Position numbers and translations under genes: made by a program
The notes under the pieces: generated by a model
Database searches by the model: none
What the model saw: the letters and a program-made list of their open reading frames with translations, nothing else
What the model was told of the DNA's origin: nothing
Part shown: piece by piece, positions 20,611 to 29,657 of the stretch
Layout: every line of letters begins with the position of its first letter
Position numbering within the stretch: position 1 is the stretch's first letter
DNA from: Zhongshania aliphaticivorans
Lineage (GTDB): Bacteria; Pseudomonadota; Gammaproteobacteria; Pseudomonadales; Spongiibacteraceae
Direction of reading: 5' to 3'
DNA: 64,000 nucleotides
Assembly (NCBI RefSeq): GCF_902705855.1
Contig: NZ_CACSIJ010000011.1
Coordinates: 62,001 to 126,000, forward strand

Positions 20611-21564
20611 ATGTCTGATTGGCGGCCCACGGCTGATTTTTCGGCTTTAAGCCGCCGCGCACAATTACTTGCTGCGGTGCGCGCCTTGTTTGCGGAGCGC
20701 GGTGTTTTAGAAGTGGACACACCACTGCTAGCGACGGCGCCAGTCACCGATCCCAATATTGAAGCTATCACCACCGTCTCGCCTGACGGTGATGCCCTTA
20801 TGTATTTGCAGACTTCGCCAGAGTTTGCCATGAAGCGTTTGCTGGCTGCGGGTAGTGGGTCTATCTATCAAATTTGTAAGGCCTTTCGGCGGGGTGAGCG
20901 GGGGCGCCGGCACAACCCCGAGTTCACTATGCTGGAGTGGTACCGCATTGGCCTGAGCTTGCAGGAGTTGATGGATGAGGTCGCGGTGATAGTGGCCTTG
21001 GCGGTAGGGCCGGTTGAATCACATTATTATAGTTATCAGCAGGTGTTTGAGCGGCATTGCGGCTTGAGTCCACACCACGCGTCATTATCTGAATTAAAAG
21101 CCTGTGCGCGTGCGCACTTGGATCTCCATTTTGATACTGATGACCGCGATGTGTGGTTGCAGCTTTTGATGTCATCGGTGATTGAGCCTTTGTTGGATCG
21201 TGAATCCCTTAGTTTTGTATACGATTTTCCCGCCTCGCAGGCGGCTTTGGCGAACACCCGCAGCAACGCTGATGGTATTCAGCTCGCCTCTCGGTTTGAA
21301 GCGTTTTACGCCGGTATGGAATTGGCGAATGGCTATGACGAGTTACGCGATGCCAATGAATTGGTTAGGCGAATACGTGATGATCACGCCCGCCGAGCTG
21401 AGAACAACCAGATTTTGCCCCCTATTGATCGGCATTTATTAAAGGCAATGGCTACGTTGCCAGAGTGTGTCGGTGTGGCGATGGGCTTTGATCGTTTAGC
21501 GATGTTGGCCTGTGATGTAGAACGAATTGATGAAGTGATTGCGTTTCCATTGGAGCGGGCGTGA
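20611..21564 (+). CDS. epmA: EF-P lysine aminoacylase EpmA (GenX/PoxA)
   Basis: EpmA is a truncated lysyl-tRNA synthetase paralogue that attaches beta-lysine to Lys34 of EF-P. The 317 residues comprise only the class II catalytic core, without the tRNA anticodon-binding domain. Motif 2 is visible as ICKAFRRGERGRRHNPEFTM, and motif 3 as GVAMGFDRLAMLA. E. coli EpmA has 325 residues. The ATG immediately follows the TAA of efp. A long hairpin spans its stop codon. Confidence 0.96.
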   Translation: MSDWRPTADFSALSRRAQLLAAVRALFAERGVLEVDTPLLATAPVTDPNIEAITTVSPDGDALMYLQTSPEFAMKRLLAAGSGSIYQICKAFRRGERGRRHNPEFTMLEWYRIGLSLQELMDEVAVIVALAVGPVESHYYSYQQVFERHCGLSPHHASLSELKACARAHLDLHFDTDDRDVWLQLLMSSVIEPLLDRESLSFVYDFPASQAALANTRSNADGIQLASRFEAFYAGMELANGYDELRDANELVRRIRDDHARRAENNQILPPIDRHLLKAMATLPECVGVAMGFDRLAMLACDVERIDEVIAFPLERA

Positions 21565-21579
21565 AGGCCCGCTCCAATG
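21548..21579. terminator. Hairpin spanning the epmA stop codon, between convergent genes
   Basis: CATTGGAGCGGGC (21548-21560) pairs perfectly with GCCCGCTCCAATG (21567-21579) around GTGAAG. The 13-pair stem includes the last epmA codons and its TGA. It sits 6 bases from the end of the convergent psd gene and could stop transcription from both sides. No strong T tract follows on either strand, so it may act mainly as an mRNA 3' end protector. Confidence 0.7.
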
Positions 21580-21585
21580 AATTTA

Positions 21586-22443
21586 TCAAGCTGTCTTAAT
21601 ATGCCCCAAGATTTCTCCTAGGCGTGTTGGCGTGGTGGCTTGAAAGCCCTCATGCCAATCGGCCTTGTCTTTGGCAAATAAAACAATTGCTGTTGATCCG
21701 AGTTTGAAGCGCCCCATTTCCTCACCTTTTTGCAGGTGGATTTCACGAGCGCCTTGACTGTAATCCGTTGTTTTTATGCCTTTCGGCGGTGGTGCAATTT
21801 GACCGTCCCACACAGTTTCAATACCGGCTACGATCATCGCACCGACTAAGATAACCGCCATTGGGCCGGCTTCGGTGTCGAATAGGCACACCGCCCGTTC
21901 GTTGCGGGCAAACAGGCCTTGAACGTTTTCAGCGGTGGTGGTGTTCACTGAAAATAGCGCGCCAGGAATATAGCTCATGCTGCGCAATGTACCGCTAAGG
22001 GGCATGTGTACGCGGTGGTAGTCGCGGGGCGAGAGATATACTGTGGCGAAGCTACCGTTTTCAAACAGCGCGGCGGCTTCGCGGTCGCCACCTAGCAGTG
22101 CTAGTAGGCTGTAGTCCTGCCCCTTGGCTTGAAAAATGCGACCGCCGGTGATTTTGCCGATCTGACTAATCGCGCCGTCTGCTGGGCAGGCGATGGCATC
22201 ATCGTCTTCGCAAATGGGTCTGGCACCGCTTTTTAATGCCCGAGTAAAAAAGGCATTAAAGTTTGCATAATGGCGTGGATCTGGGTCTTTCGCCTCCTCC
22301 ATATCAACCTTGTATTGTTTGATGAAGCGGCTGATTAGTAGGTCTTTTAGCCAAGGAATGTCTGTTTCCGCAAGCTTGCCAACCAGTCGTGATAAGAAGT
22401 GCTGGGGTAGCAGGTATTGCAAAATAATGAACGCAATTTTCAC
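21586..22443 (-). CDS. psd: Phosphatidylserine decarboxylase proenzyme
   Basis: Psd decarboxylates phosphatidylserine to phosphatidylethanolamine at the inner membrane. The proenzyme of 285 residues cleaves itself at the LGST motif ([11 protein letters not shown]), between Gly249 and Ser250, creating the pyruvoyl group on Ser250 of the small alpha chain. Conserved CPADG (86-90) and [11 protein letters not shown] (138-148) include the autoproteolysis aspartate and histidine. Length matches Pseudomonas and E. coli (about 290-320). It is 44 bases downstream of the rhodanese gene on the same strand. Confidence 0.97.
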   Translation of the reverse strand: MKIAFIILQYLLPQHFLSRLVGKLAETDIPWLKDLLISRFIKQYKVDMEEAKDPDPRHYANFNAFFTRALKSGARPICEDDDAIACPADGAISQIGKITGGRIFQAKGQDYSLLALLGGDREAAALFENGSFATVYLSPRDYHRVHMPLSGTLRSMSYIPGALFSVNTTTAENVQGLFARNERAVCLFDTEAGPMAVILVGAMIVAGIETVWDGQIAPPPKGIKTTDYSQGAREIHLQKGEEMGRFKLGSTAIVLFAKDKADWHEGFQATTPTRLGEILGHIKTA

Positions 22444-22487
22444 AGGGTATCCTTCGGTAAATAATTAGAATTTTGTTGTCAGCAACA

Positions 22488-23333
22488 CTAGGGCTTTTGC
22501 GCGCTGCTTTTTGCATTGCTGCCGGTTTCGATGGGGGTAAAATCACTGTTTCCCCATTCTCCCCACGAGCCGTGGTAGCCCTTTATATGTGGGTAGCCGA
22601 GAATTTTCATGAGCAGATAACTCAGGCCGGAGCGATGATGAGTCTGGCAATGGGTGATCACGGTTTTGTCGGCGGTGATGCTCAATTCGTTTAAGCGTGC
22701 TTGCAGGCTACTTAAATCTTTTAAGCGCATCTGCCGGTCGCGATCGATCAATTCCAGCCAGTCTAGGTTGATGGCGCCAGGAATATGGCCGCCGCGTTGA
22801 GATAATACTTTTTCGCCACGGTATTCTTCCGGTGAGCGCGCGTCCCAAACCGCCAGTTGGCTGTTGTCCAGCATGCTGATGAAGTCTTCAATTTCAGCTA
22901 TTGGCAGGCTGTCAATCGTGATGTTTTGCTCGGTGGGGGCGGGGTGGTTGGCAACTTTTTCGGTTGGGTGACCGCCGTGCAGCCAAGCGTGTAGGCCGCC
23001 GTCAAGATAGGAGTAATTGTGATGGCCAATGGCATCGAGGGTCCAAATTAATCGGCCAGCCCAACCGCCGCCTTCGTCATCATAGGCTATTACGTGCTTG
23101 TCAGGGCTGAGTCCTACCTTAGAAAAAAGGGCGTTGAGGGCGTCGACACTTGGCAGTTTGCCAACCGCTGGTTTGACGCCACATTGCAGCTCCGATGGCG
23201 CGATATGGACAGCACCCGGTATGTGGTGCTCGGCGTAATTGGCGGCGCTGCTGGTATCTAAAATTAACAATTTAGGATTGTGCAGCGCTTCCGCTAATTG
23301 TGTGGTTTCAATTAATAATGGCCAGTCTTTCAT
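22488..23333 (-). CDS. rhdA: Two-domain rhodanese sulfurtransferase (RhdA-type)
   Basis: This is a tandem rhodanese of 281 residues with an inactive N-terminal half (about 5-125) and a catalytic C-terminal half (about 145-265). The catalytic cysteine is Cys229 in CQTHHRS, the same active-site loop as Azotobacter vinelandii RhdA as I recall it. CRKGVT-type loops of classical thiosulfate:cyanide rhodaneses and CG(S)GVT of mercaptopyruvate sulfurtransferases are absent. It moves sulfane sulfur, possibly for thiosulfate handling or Fe-S cluster repair; the natural acceptor is not evident. It sits between rsgA and psd, as in pseudomonads. Confidence 0.9.
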   Translation of the reverse strand: MKDWPLLIETTQLAEALHNPKLLILDTSSAANYAEHHIPGAVHIAPSELQCGVKPAVGKLPSVDALNALFSKVGLSPDKHVIAYDDEGGGWAGRLIWTLDAIGHHNYSYLDGGLHAWLHGGHPTEKVANHPAPTEQNITIDSLPIAEIEDFISMLDNSQLAVWDARSPEEYRGEKVLSQRGGHIPGAINLDWLELIDRDRQMRLKDLSSLQARLNELSITADKTVITHCQTHHRSGLSYLLMKILGYPHIKGYHGSWGEWGNSDFTPIETGSNAKSSAQKP

Positions 23334-23526
23334 TATCGACTTCTTGTGCTAAGTATGTGGATGAATTGTAGCAGTAGCTGCGGCTGTCAGGCGACGTTAC
23401 TATCGTGTTGCTCGGCAGCCTCTTATTGTTGGGACAGTAAATTTCGAGCTTTTCTCACTCACTCTATTTTAAATTTGCGGCGGTGAGCCATAAAATTATT
23501 ATAGCGAACGGATGTGACTAATTGCT

Positions 23527-24537
23527 TTATTGACTATTCAGGCTTTCAATTATTTGCCGATAGCTGCCCATACGTTCGGGGCTGATTTTGTTTTCTGCTT
23601 CAGCGTCTAGCAACGCGCAGCGCGGCTCATGTTCGTGTTTGCAGTCTCGAAATCTGCAGAGGCCGAGAAAAGGCCGGAATTCAATAAATCCATCTAATAC
23701 TTTTTCTCTATCCATATTCCAGAGCGCAAATTCACGAATGCCGGGAGAGTCGATTAAGCTGCCGCCGTCGGGAAAATGATAGAGGCGAGCCGTAGTGGTG
23801 GTGTGTTTACCCTTGGCGGTACTTTCAGATAACGGACCTACTCGGGTGTCGGTGCCTGGCAGCAGGCTATTTACTAGCGATGATTTTCCCACGCCGGATT
23901 GACCAACAAATACACTGATATGGCCGCAAAGTGTTTGTTTTAATTCGTTTAGGCCGTGCTCTGCAGCGGTAGACGCGCGGGTGACTTGATAGCCAATGTC
24001 TTGGTAGCGAGCCAGCATGGTGTCGAGATATTCGCGATTGTCGTCGTTGATCAGGTCAGATTTGTTCAAAAGGAGAATAGGTCGAATGCCAATAGCTTCT
24101 GAAGCAACCAAGTAGCGATCGATGAGATTGGCGTGGGCGCGAGGCTCGGGGGCAATTACGATCACAATGTGATCAATATTGGCAGCAACCGGTTTTAATT
24201 TGCCGTGATTATCTGGGCGAGACAGCAGTGATCTACGGGTGTTGCAGGCAACGACTACGCCGGTGGGTTTGCCCTCCCGCCAAGTGACGCTGTCGCCGGT
24301 TACCAAGCCTTCGATGTGGGCGCGAACGTGGCAGCGCTGCCGAAATCCGTTGTCGGCTTCTACCTCAACCTGTTGACCAAAATGGCTCACAATAAGTCCG
24401 CTTTGCTCCGGACCTAATTCGCCTTCATTTAGCGCTTGGTCTAGTTGAGAGTCGCGTTTGTTTGCGCGCTCGTTGCGTTCCGCCTGTACTTTTTCGATGC
24501 GCCAGCGCTGCTGACGGCTGAGTTTACGTTTTGTCAT
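23527..24537 (-). CDS. rsgA: Ribosome small subunit-dependent GTPase A
   Basis: RsgA checks late 30S assembly and releases RbfA, also encoded in this window. The GTPase is circularly permuted: G4 (LLNKSDL) precedes G1 ([12 protein letters not shown]) and G3 (DSPGIREF). An OB fold lies at about 45-115, and the C-terminal zinc finger has Cys and His ligands in [14 protein letters not shown]. The N-terminus is lysine- and arginine-rich, which suits rRNA binding. The 336 residues match E. coli (350). It is divergent from orn. Confidence 0.97.
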   Translation of the reverse strand: MTKRKLSRQQRWRIEKVQAERNERANKRDSQLDQALNEGELGPEQSGLIVSHFGQQVEVEADNGFRQRCHVRAHIEGLVTGDSVTWREGKPTGVVVACNTRRSLLSRPDNHGKLKPVAANIDHIVIVIAPEPRAHANLIDRYLVASEAIGIRPILLLNKSDLINDDNREYLDTMLARYQDIGYQVTRASTAAEHGLNELKQTLCGHISVFVGQSGVGKSSLVNSLLPGTDTRVGPLSESTAKGKHTTTTARLYHFPDGGSLIDSPGIREFALWNMDREKVLDGFIEFRPFLGLCRFRDCKHEHEPRCALLDAEAENKISPERMGSYRQIIESLNSQ

Positions 24538-24689
24538 GAAGGATCATTCGCCTAAGAGACGCCATCTTACCCTATGTGCTGATACAATCGACACTTTGCG
24601 CAGTTGAGGGTGTGAATTCGGCGTATTGGTATCCACTGAATACGTGGCGACATACCGGCATTGACTACATTTACCATATAGGCGAACCG

Positions 24690-25235
24690 ATGGATAAAGC
24701 ACAGAACTTGATTTGGATTGACTTGGAAATGACGGGTCTAGATACCATCAACGATCATATTATTGAAATTGCGACTGTGGTAACCGATGCCAATTTAAAT
24801 GTGCTTGCCGAAGGCCCTGTATTGGCAATACATCAGCCCGATGAGGTGTTGGCGGGGATGGATGAGTGGAATACTCGGCAGCATGGCCAATCTGGATTGA
24901 TTAAGCGGGTGCAAGATACCTGCATTACCGCTGAAGAGGCGGAGCGTTTAACCTTGGCATTTTTAGACAAGCATGTTGAAAAAGGTGCGTCGCCCATGTG
25001 CGGCAACAGCATCTGTCAAGATCGTCGTTTTATGGCCCGTGAAATGCCTGCACTGGAAGCCTATTTCCATTACCGCAATTTGGATGTGAGTAGTGTGAAA
25101 GAGTTGGCGCGCCGCTGGCGGCCAGACTTGAGTGCTGGCTTGAAAAAATCGGCAACGCATTTGGCTCTTGATGATATTTACGACTCGATTGCTGAGCTGA
25201 GCTATTACCGGGAGCATTTCCTTCGTCTTTCCTAG
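24690..25235 (+). CDS. orn: Oligoribonuclease
   Basis: Orn degrades RNA oligonucleotides of two to five bases to mononucleotides, including the pGpG made from cyclic di-GMP, so it also closes c-di-GMP turnover. The DEDDh exonuclease residues appear in [11 protein letters not shown], in [12 protein letters not shown], and in [13 protein letters not shown] at 24690 gives 181 residues, the E. coli length. The frame is open back to 24576 but those residues do not fit the family. A GC-rich hairpin follows its stop codon. Confidence 0.97.
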   Translation: MDKAQNLIWIDLEMTGLDTINDHIIEIATVVTDANLNVLAEGPVLAIHQPDEVLAGMDEWNTRQHGQSGLIKRVQDTCITAEEAERLTLAFLDKHVEKGASPMCGNSICQDRRFMAREMPALEAYFHYRNLDVSSVKELARRWRPDLSAGLKKSATHLALDDIYDSIAELSYYREHFLRLS

Positions 25236-25249
25236 CCTTCCGTGATTTA

Positions 25250-25289
25250 CCGCGCCGCTAGTCATGGCGGCGCGGGTGTATTCTTGGTT
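25250..25289 (+). terminator. Probable terminator after orn
   Basis: CCGCGCCGC (25250-25258) pairs perfectly with GCGGCGCGG (25267-25275) around TAGTCATG, followed by a mixed T-rich stretch (GTGTATTCTTGGTTTT). The stem is strong and the tail is imperfect. It separates orn from the esterase gene. Confidence 0.65.
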
Positions 25290-25502
25290 TTCATAGCGCT
25301 GCCTTTGCGTAAATGCCTACCGTCTTCTATGGTTTAGTAGCTATCTGTATTTACCCCTATTGTGATCAAGCGCAAAAACGGGTCTTGTAGCGATTCATGT
25401 TGTCGATGAAAACTTCGCGTATTAGCGGTGTTAATTACCACAAATTGCGTAGTCAATTTTAGGTCGGCGATGAGATAGATAACAATAAGTAGGTGGAATG
25501 TT

Positions 25503-27350
25503 ATGAGAAAGTTAACTGCGCTGTGTGTGGCGTCTTTATTCTGTACCCCCTTATCTGCGCAAAGCTATTTTAGTGAGTTTGTTATTTTTGGTGACAGCTT
25601 GTTAGATAGCGGCAACTTTGGAAAACGCTTTACCAACCGGCTCGGCGATGGCTCTGGTGATTATACCCTTGGCCCCTATGCCAATATTGCCCCCCAATAC
25701 TTGGGGATGGCACTGGGGCTGTCCACTGATCCAGCGGTTGCTGGCGGCACAAACTATGCCGTCGGCGGTTATGAAACGGCAGACATTTTAAATTCCATTA
25801 ATGGAACTGGTCTGGCGCTGCCGGCGGGTGGTGCTGAGGCAAGGCCCGCATATTTAACTGAGAATACCGTTGACCGAAATGCGCTGTTTTTAATCGATGG
25901 TGGCGGTAATGATTTTCTCAACGGCACGGCGGTAGATCAGGCAACGATTGTTGCGTCTGCACAAACACTGATAGCCGGTGTGTCAGCCATCGATGCGGCA
26001 GGTGGTCGCTATATTATGCTGAGTAATTTGCCAGATTTAGGCAAAACCCCTGCGGCACAGGCGCAAAACTTAACGCTGCCTGGCTATGCCGCAACAGTGT
26101 CTGCCGGTGCAGCCGGTTACAACCAAGCGTTGCAGACCTATGCCAACTTTAGCGGCGCGAATATTATTCCCGTGGATTTAGCAGGGGTCATTGAATATGT
26201 GTCTGACAATGCTGAGGCATACGGCTTTGCCAATGGCGCCAATGTTGCGTTCGGCCCTTTGGCGACCTTTGATCAGCGCTATATGTGCTTTGACGACAGC
26301 GGCGGCGACTGTGTGGAGCACCCGATTTACGGCATAGATGGTACTAATCCCGATCCCGATAAATTGCTGTTTAATGATGGGGTCCACCCCACCGGCAAGG
26401 TCGGTGAAATTACCGGTGATTATCTTATTGATGTGGTGGTTGCGCCGCAACTTGTTGGTCAGCTTTCTGGGATTGGCATTGGGCTCGCGCGCAGCCAACA
26501 CGAGAGCCTAACGCAAACCTTGCGAGAAAATCGCTGGTTTGAAAATACCAGTCGCGTGTTTATTAGTGCCAGCGGCGCGAACGAAGATGTGCCAAGTGGC
26601 GGTGATCAGGAGAGTAGTTACCTGACTCTGGGGTATAGCCACGCGGTATCGCCATCTATGAGTTTAGGTGCTGCCTTGAGCATGGCTAAGCACGAAACCG
26701 ATACCGACGACGCTGAATTTTCAGCAACCAGCGTTGGTTATAGCGGCTTGCTAAATTATCGTGAGAATCATTGGTTGGCCGAAGGCAGTGTCGGTTTGAG
26801 CGTTGTCGATTACAGCGATGTCGATCGTCACTTTAATTTAGGTGATCAGGGTTTGACGGCGACTGGCGGTACCGAAGGTTATGGCTGGCACTTTGATGGT
26901 CAAGTGGCTTATGAGCTGTCGTCATCGAAAGCGCTGAGTATTGCTCCCGCCGTGGGCGCTCGCTTACTGAGTGCCAAGGTTGATGGTTATACCGAATCAG
27001 GTGGCGCCGTATCAAATTATCAATGGGGCGAGCAAAGCCGTCAGAGTCGTCAGCTAAGAGCCGGTGTACTTGCAAATATAGCGGTGAGCGAGGGTGTGAA
27101 TTTGTATGCTGAAGTGTTCTCGGTGTCAGAGCTTGAAGATGCAGACGAAACGATTGAAGTGAGAAATACCAACCTAGGCTATATTAGTTATCGCTTGCCG
27201 AGCTATCGCACTGATGGCGACACTTTTGTCGATGCCAGCCTAGGCGCGTCGGTGGCCATAGATAAGTCGCGCTTAGCACTGAATATTAATTATAGCGACG
27301 AAGGCGAAGGGCGTGAGAGTGTGATGTTGAATTATTCCCTGCCGTTCTGA
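25503..27350 (+). CDS. estA: GDSL-type autotransporter esterase, EstA-like
   Basis: A signal peptide (1-19, cleaved after LSA) is followed by a GDSL lipase passenger (about 20-330) and a C-terminal autotransporter beta-barrel (about 350-615) ending in the outer-membrane signature LNYSLPF. Catalytic residues are visible: Ser32 in FGDSLLDSGNF, the GGGNDF block, and Asp292 and His295 in NDGVHPTG. It is the type V-secreted esterase type known from P. aeruginosa EstA, which stays cell-bound and hydrolyses short and medium acyl esters. It stands alone between orn and queG with its own terminator. Substrate is unknown; release of fatty acids would suit the lipid genes at 48-64 kb. Confidence 0.93.
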   Translation: MRKLTALCVASLFCTPLSAQSYFSEFVIFGDSLLDSGNFGKRFTNRLGDGSGDYTLGPYANIAPQYLGMALGLSTDPAVAGGTNYAVGGYETADILNSINGTGLALPAGGAEARPAYLTENTVDRNALFLIDGGGNDFLNGTAVDQATIVASAQTLIAGVSAIDAAGGRYIMLSNLPDLGKTPAAQAQNLTLPGYAATVSAGAAGYNQALQTYANFSGANIIPVDLAGVIEYVSDNAEAYGFANGANVAFGPLATFDQRYMCFDDSGGDCVEHPIYGIDGTNPDPDKLLFNDGVHPTGKVGEITGDYLIDVVVAPQLVGQLSGIGIGLARSQHESLTQTLRENRWFENTSRVFISASGANEDVPSGGDQESSYLTLGYSHAVSPSMSLGAALSMAKHETDTDDAEFSATSVGYSGLLNYRENHWLAEGSVGLSVVDYSDVDRHFNLGDQGLTATGGTEGYGWHFDGQVAYELSSSKALSIAPAVGARLLSAKVDGYTESGGAVSNYQWGEQSRQSRQLRAGVLANIAVSEGVNLYAEVFSVSELEDADETIEVRNTNLGYISYRLPSYRTDGDTFVDASLGASVAIDKSRLALNINYSDEGEGRESVMLNYSLPF

Positions 27351-27374
27351 ACGGCCATCTAGCGCTTGTCACTT

Positions 27375-27399
27375 AAAGCCCCTTGATTGGGGCTTTTTT
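27375..27399. terminator. Bidirectional terminator between estA and queG
   Basis: AAAGCCCC (27375-27382) pairs with GGGGCTTT (27389-27396) around TTGATT, followed by more T. The hairpin ends at the stop codon of the convergent queG gene and has an A/T-flanked stem usable in both directions. Confidence 0.9.
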
Positions 27400-28477
27400 A
27401 CGCATGCCGTGATGGTGCTGAATGCTGTTTGGTCAGTGCCCAGTCGATATGTTCGCGGGCCATGTCACCGGCGACGGCGTATTGTGATTTTAAGGCTTGA
27501 ATAGCGGCAGTACTTGCGGGCGCATTGCCAATGCCAACGGCCAAATTACGCAACCAGCGCTGATAGCCAATGCGGCGAATGGCAGAGCCGGCGGTGTTGT
27601 CTAAAAACTCTTGTTCAGACCATAAAAACAGGCTGACTAATTCGCTGTTATCAAGCTGATGGCGTGGCGAAAAGTCAGTTTCTTTGGTGGGCTGCGCAAA
27701 CTTATTCCACGGACATACCAATTGGCAGTCGTCGCAGCCAAACACGCGATTGCCCATTAAGGGGCGCAAGTCTTCTGGAATACTGTCTTTGAGTTCAATC
27801 GTTAAATAAGAAATGCAGCGCCGCGCATCGACTTGGTAGGGGGCGACAATCGCGCCGGTTGGGCAGTCATCAAGGCAGGCGCGGCAGCTGCCGCAATGAC
27901 CGGTTTCTTGGGGTGGGTCGATTGGCAGCGGTACATCGGTATAAATTTCGCCCAAGAAAAACCACGACCCCGCTTTGCTATTGATCAGCATGCTGTTTTT
28001 ACCAATCCAGCCAAGACCGGCTTGCTCGGCAAAGCCGCGCTCTAAAACCGGCGCGCTGTCGACAAAGGCGCGGTGGCTGCCGCCGGCGACGGCGCTGATT
28101 TTTTCGGCGAGTTGGCTGAGGCGTTTGCGAATTAATTTATGATAGTCGCGGCCCAAAGCGTAGCGAGAGATATAGGCTTTACTGGGTGTGTTTAGAATAG
28201 TGTCGCAGCTTTCGCCGTCGGGTAGATAATCTAGGCGGGCGCTTATGACGCGAATGGTGCCCGGATGCAAGTCGTCGGGGGTGGCGCGCAGTCCTTCGCG
28301 TTCAGCCATATAGGCCATTTCGCCGTGGTATTCTTTTGCCAGCCAGTTGCGCAGATGTTCTGCGTGGGCGGCATTGGTCGCAGGGCTAATACCAATGTGG
28401 GCGAAACCGAGGTCTCGGCCCCAGTCTTTAATTTGCTGCGCTAGGGCCTCAAGGTCAGTTGGAGTTGGGGTGATCAA
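27398..28477 (-). CDS. queG: Epoxyqueuosine reductase QueG
   Basis: QueG reduces epoxyqueuosine to queuosine in tRNA, the last step of queuosine synthesis, using cobalamin and two [4Fe-4S] clusters. The N-terminal half contains SRYALGRDYHK and ERGFAEQAGLGWIGKNSMLI, which are family signatures. The ferredoxin-like part has CGSCRACLDDCPTGA and CDDCQLVCPW. A HEAT-like C-terminal region (about 290-350) completes the 359 residues (E. coli 379). It is the divergent neighbour of the DUF4197 lipoprotein and nnr genes, as yjeS-yjeF are in E. coli. Confidence 0.96.
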   Translation of the reverse strand: MITPTPTDLEALAQQIKDWGRDLGFAHIGISPATNAAHAEHLRNWLAKEYHGEMAYMAEREGLRATPDDLHPGTIRVISARLDYLPDGESCDTILNTPSKAYISRYALGRDYHKLIRKRLSQLAEKISAVAGGSHRAFVDSAPVLERGFAEQAGLGWIGKNSMLINSKAGSWFFLGEIYTDVPLPIDPPQETGHCGSCRACLDDCPTGAIVAPYQVDARRCISYLTIELKDSIPEDLRPLMGNRVFGCDDCQLVCPWNKFAQPTKETDFSPRHQLDNSELVSLFLWSEQEFLDNTAGSAIRRIGYQRWLRNLAVGIGNAPASTAAIQALKSQYAVAGDMAREHIDWALTKQHSAPSRHA

Positions 28478-28787
28478 GTTGCCGTTGCCTACTTGAAGAG
28501 ACGATGGGCAGGTATTTTACACGTTTGGCTTGCCGCTGTATGTCCTTGCTAGCGTCGCCCAGAGTACGCTCAGTACATGCTTGTGGTGAGGGCCTACATA
28601 GCTGTTTTTTATTGGTTGGAATGGATAAAACCACATCAGCAGTATTACCTTAGTTTATTTGCTTTCAGGTATTTATCAGCGGTCCCAATAGTTAATCATT
28701 GCGCTACTTCCGTTCTTTGAGTGGCGTGCTAGAATGCGTCGCCATTTCGGCATCTCCCTTCAAGCTTTCTTGCGCTGGTATCTTATA
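28478..28787. other. Intergenic region upstream of queG and the DUF4197 gene
   Basis: This 310-base non-coding stretch must carry the divergent promoters of queG and the DUF4197 lipoprotein gene. The best visible element is a -10-like TAGAAT at 28730-28735 on the plus strand, with only a weak TTCCGT about 16 bases upstream. I see no RNA gene, strong repeat or small ORF with a ribosome site. Confidence 0.4.
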
Positions 28788-29510
28788 ATGTTCCGTGTGG
28801 TTGCCGTTCTGGTAGTGGCACTGTTGACGTCTAGCTGTGCGTCGATGTTCGATGATATGTCCTTGGCTGCCCAGGCCAAATTTCAGCAAATGCTTGCCAA
28901 TAAGTTTGCTCAAAAGCTCACTGCCGGTATTGATCTGGTGGTCGGGCAATTGGCTGTTAAGGGCGGATTTCTGGATGATCCAATAGTGCGAATTTTATTG
29001 CCGCCACCCTTAGGGCTGGTGATTGATGTGGCGCGCGATTTTAATGAGAATCCGCAGGCAGCACTGCTGGAAACCCTAATGAATCGAGCGGCTGAGAATG
29101 CGATTCCGGTGGCGGGGCCAATTCTGAAAAATATAGTGGCCAATCTGGATGCTGACACTTTACAAAAACTGGTGCACTCACCCCGCAGCGCAGCGACGGA
29201 TCTGTTGATGGCTGAAGGTGGTGGCATGGTGCAGTCGGTATTGTTGCCCGCAGTGAGTCAAAGTTTGGCGGCCGATGGTGCGCTTAAACTTTACGGTGAT
29301 TTACTGCAGTCTCAGCAAAAGGCCAGTGCTGCGGCGGGCGCTACTGAGAATGCTGTTGCGTCTACGGCAACTGAGCAGGCGGTGGCTCCAGACCAGTTGG
29401 GCGAATATGTGGTGCAACAGGCGGCGGGTGGTTTATTTAAAAAGGTGGCTGCTCAAGAGCTGCTTATCCGAGATTCGCTTAATGCCATTGGCCGCGCGTC
29501 CCAGTACTAA
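28788..29510 (+). CDS. DUF4197-family lipoprotein
   Basis: The 240-residue protein from ATG 28788 has a lipoprotein signal, VALLTSSCAS, with the lipidated cysteine near residue 16. The mature part matches what I know of DUF4197: GGFLDDPIVRILLPPPL, LMNRAAENAIPVAGPIL, SQSLAADGALKLYGDLL and a C-terminal GEYVVQQAAGGLFKKVA. An Ala/Thr-rich insert (about 180-205) precedes the last segment. The function of the family is not known to me. An in-frame ATG at 28734 would put 18 residues before the signal, so the later start is preferred, though no strong ribosome site is seen. Likely periplasmic, membrane-anchored. Confidence 0.75.
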   Translation: MFRVVAVLVVALLTSSCASMFDDMSLAAQAKFQQMLANKFAQKLTAGIDLVVGQLAVKGGFLDDPIVRILLPPPLGLVIDVARDFNENPQAALLETLMNRAAENAIPVAGPILKNIVANLDADTLQKLVHSPRSAATDLLMAEGGGMVQSVLLPAVSQSLAADGALKLYGDLLQSQQKASAAAGATENAVASTATEQAVAPDQLGEYVVQQAAGGLFKKVAAQELLIRDSLNAIGRASQY

Positions 29511-29592
29511 TGCCACCACGGCGAGCTAGGTGTTGGTCAACGGTAATGTCGTGCTAGGGTGCTTCTACGTGTTGATACTGCGGGGGCTTAAC

Positions 29593-29620
29593 TTGTCAGC
29601 GCCTGCTTGCGCGCTATGAT
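29593..29620 (+). promoter_or_regulatory. Sigma70 promoter of the nnr-tsaE-amiB-mutL cluster
   Basis: TTGTCA (29593-29598) and TATGAT (29615-29620) are separated by 16 bases. Transcription would begin near 29627, leaving a leader of about 31 bases before the ATG at 29658. This placement argues against an nnr start at 29607. Confidence 0.7.
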
Positions 29621-29657
29621 AGGTGGGTCTTCTAGATCATCACGGGAAAATCACGGT

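Noticed and set aside
23498-23503. Perfect TATAAT on the minus strand upstream of the rhodanese gene
   Set aside because: No matching -35 element at 16-18 bases and a leader of about 165 bases; it may be chance in AT-rich DNA.
28704-28949. Minus-strand frame of 81 codons opposite the DUF4197 gene start
   Set aside because: Overlaps the lipoprotein signal sequence in antisense and shows no motif or ribosome site.
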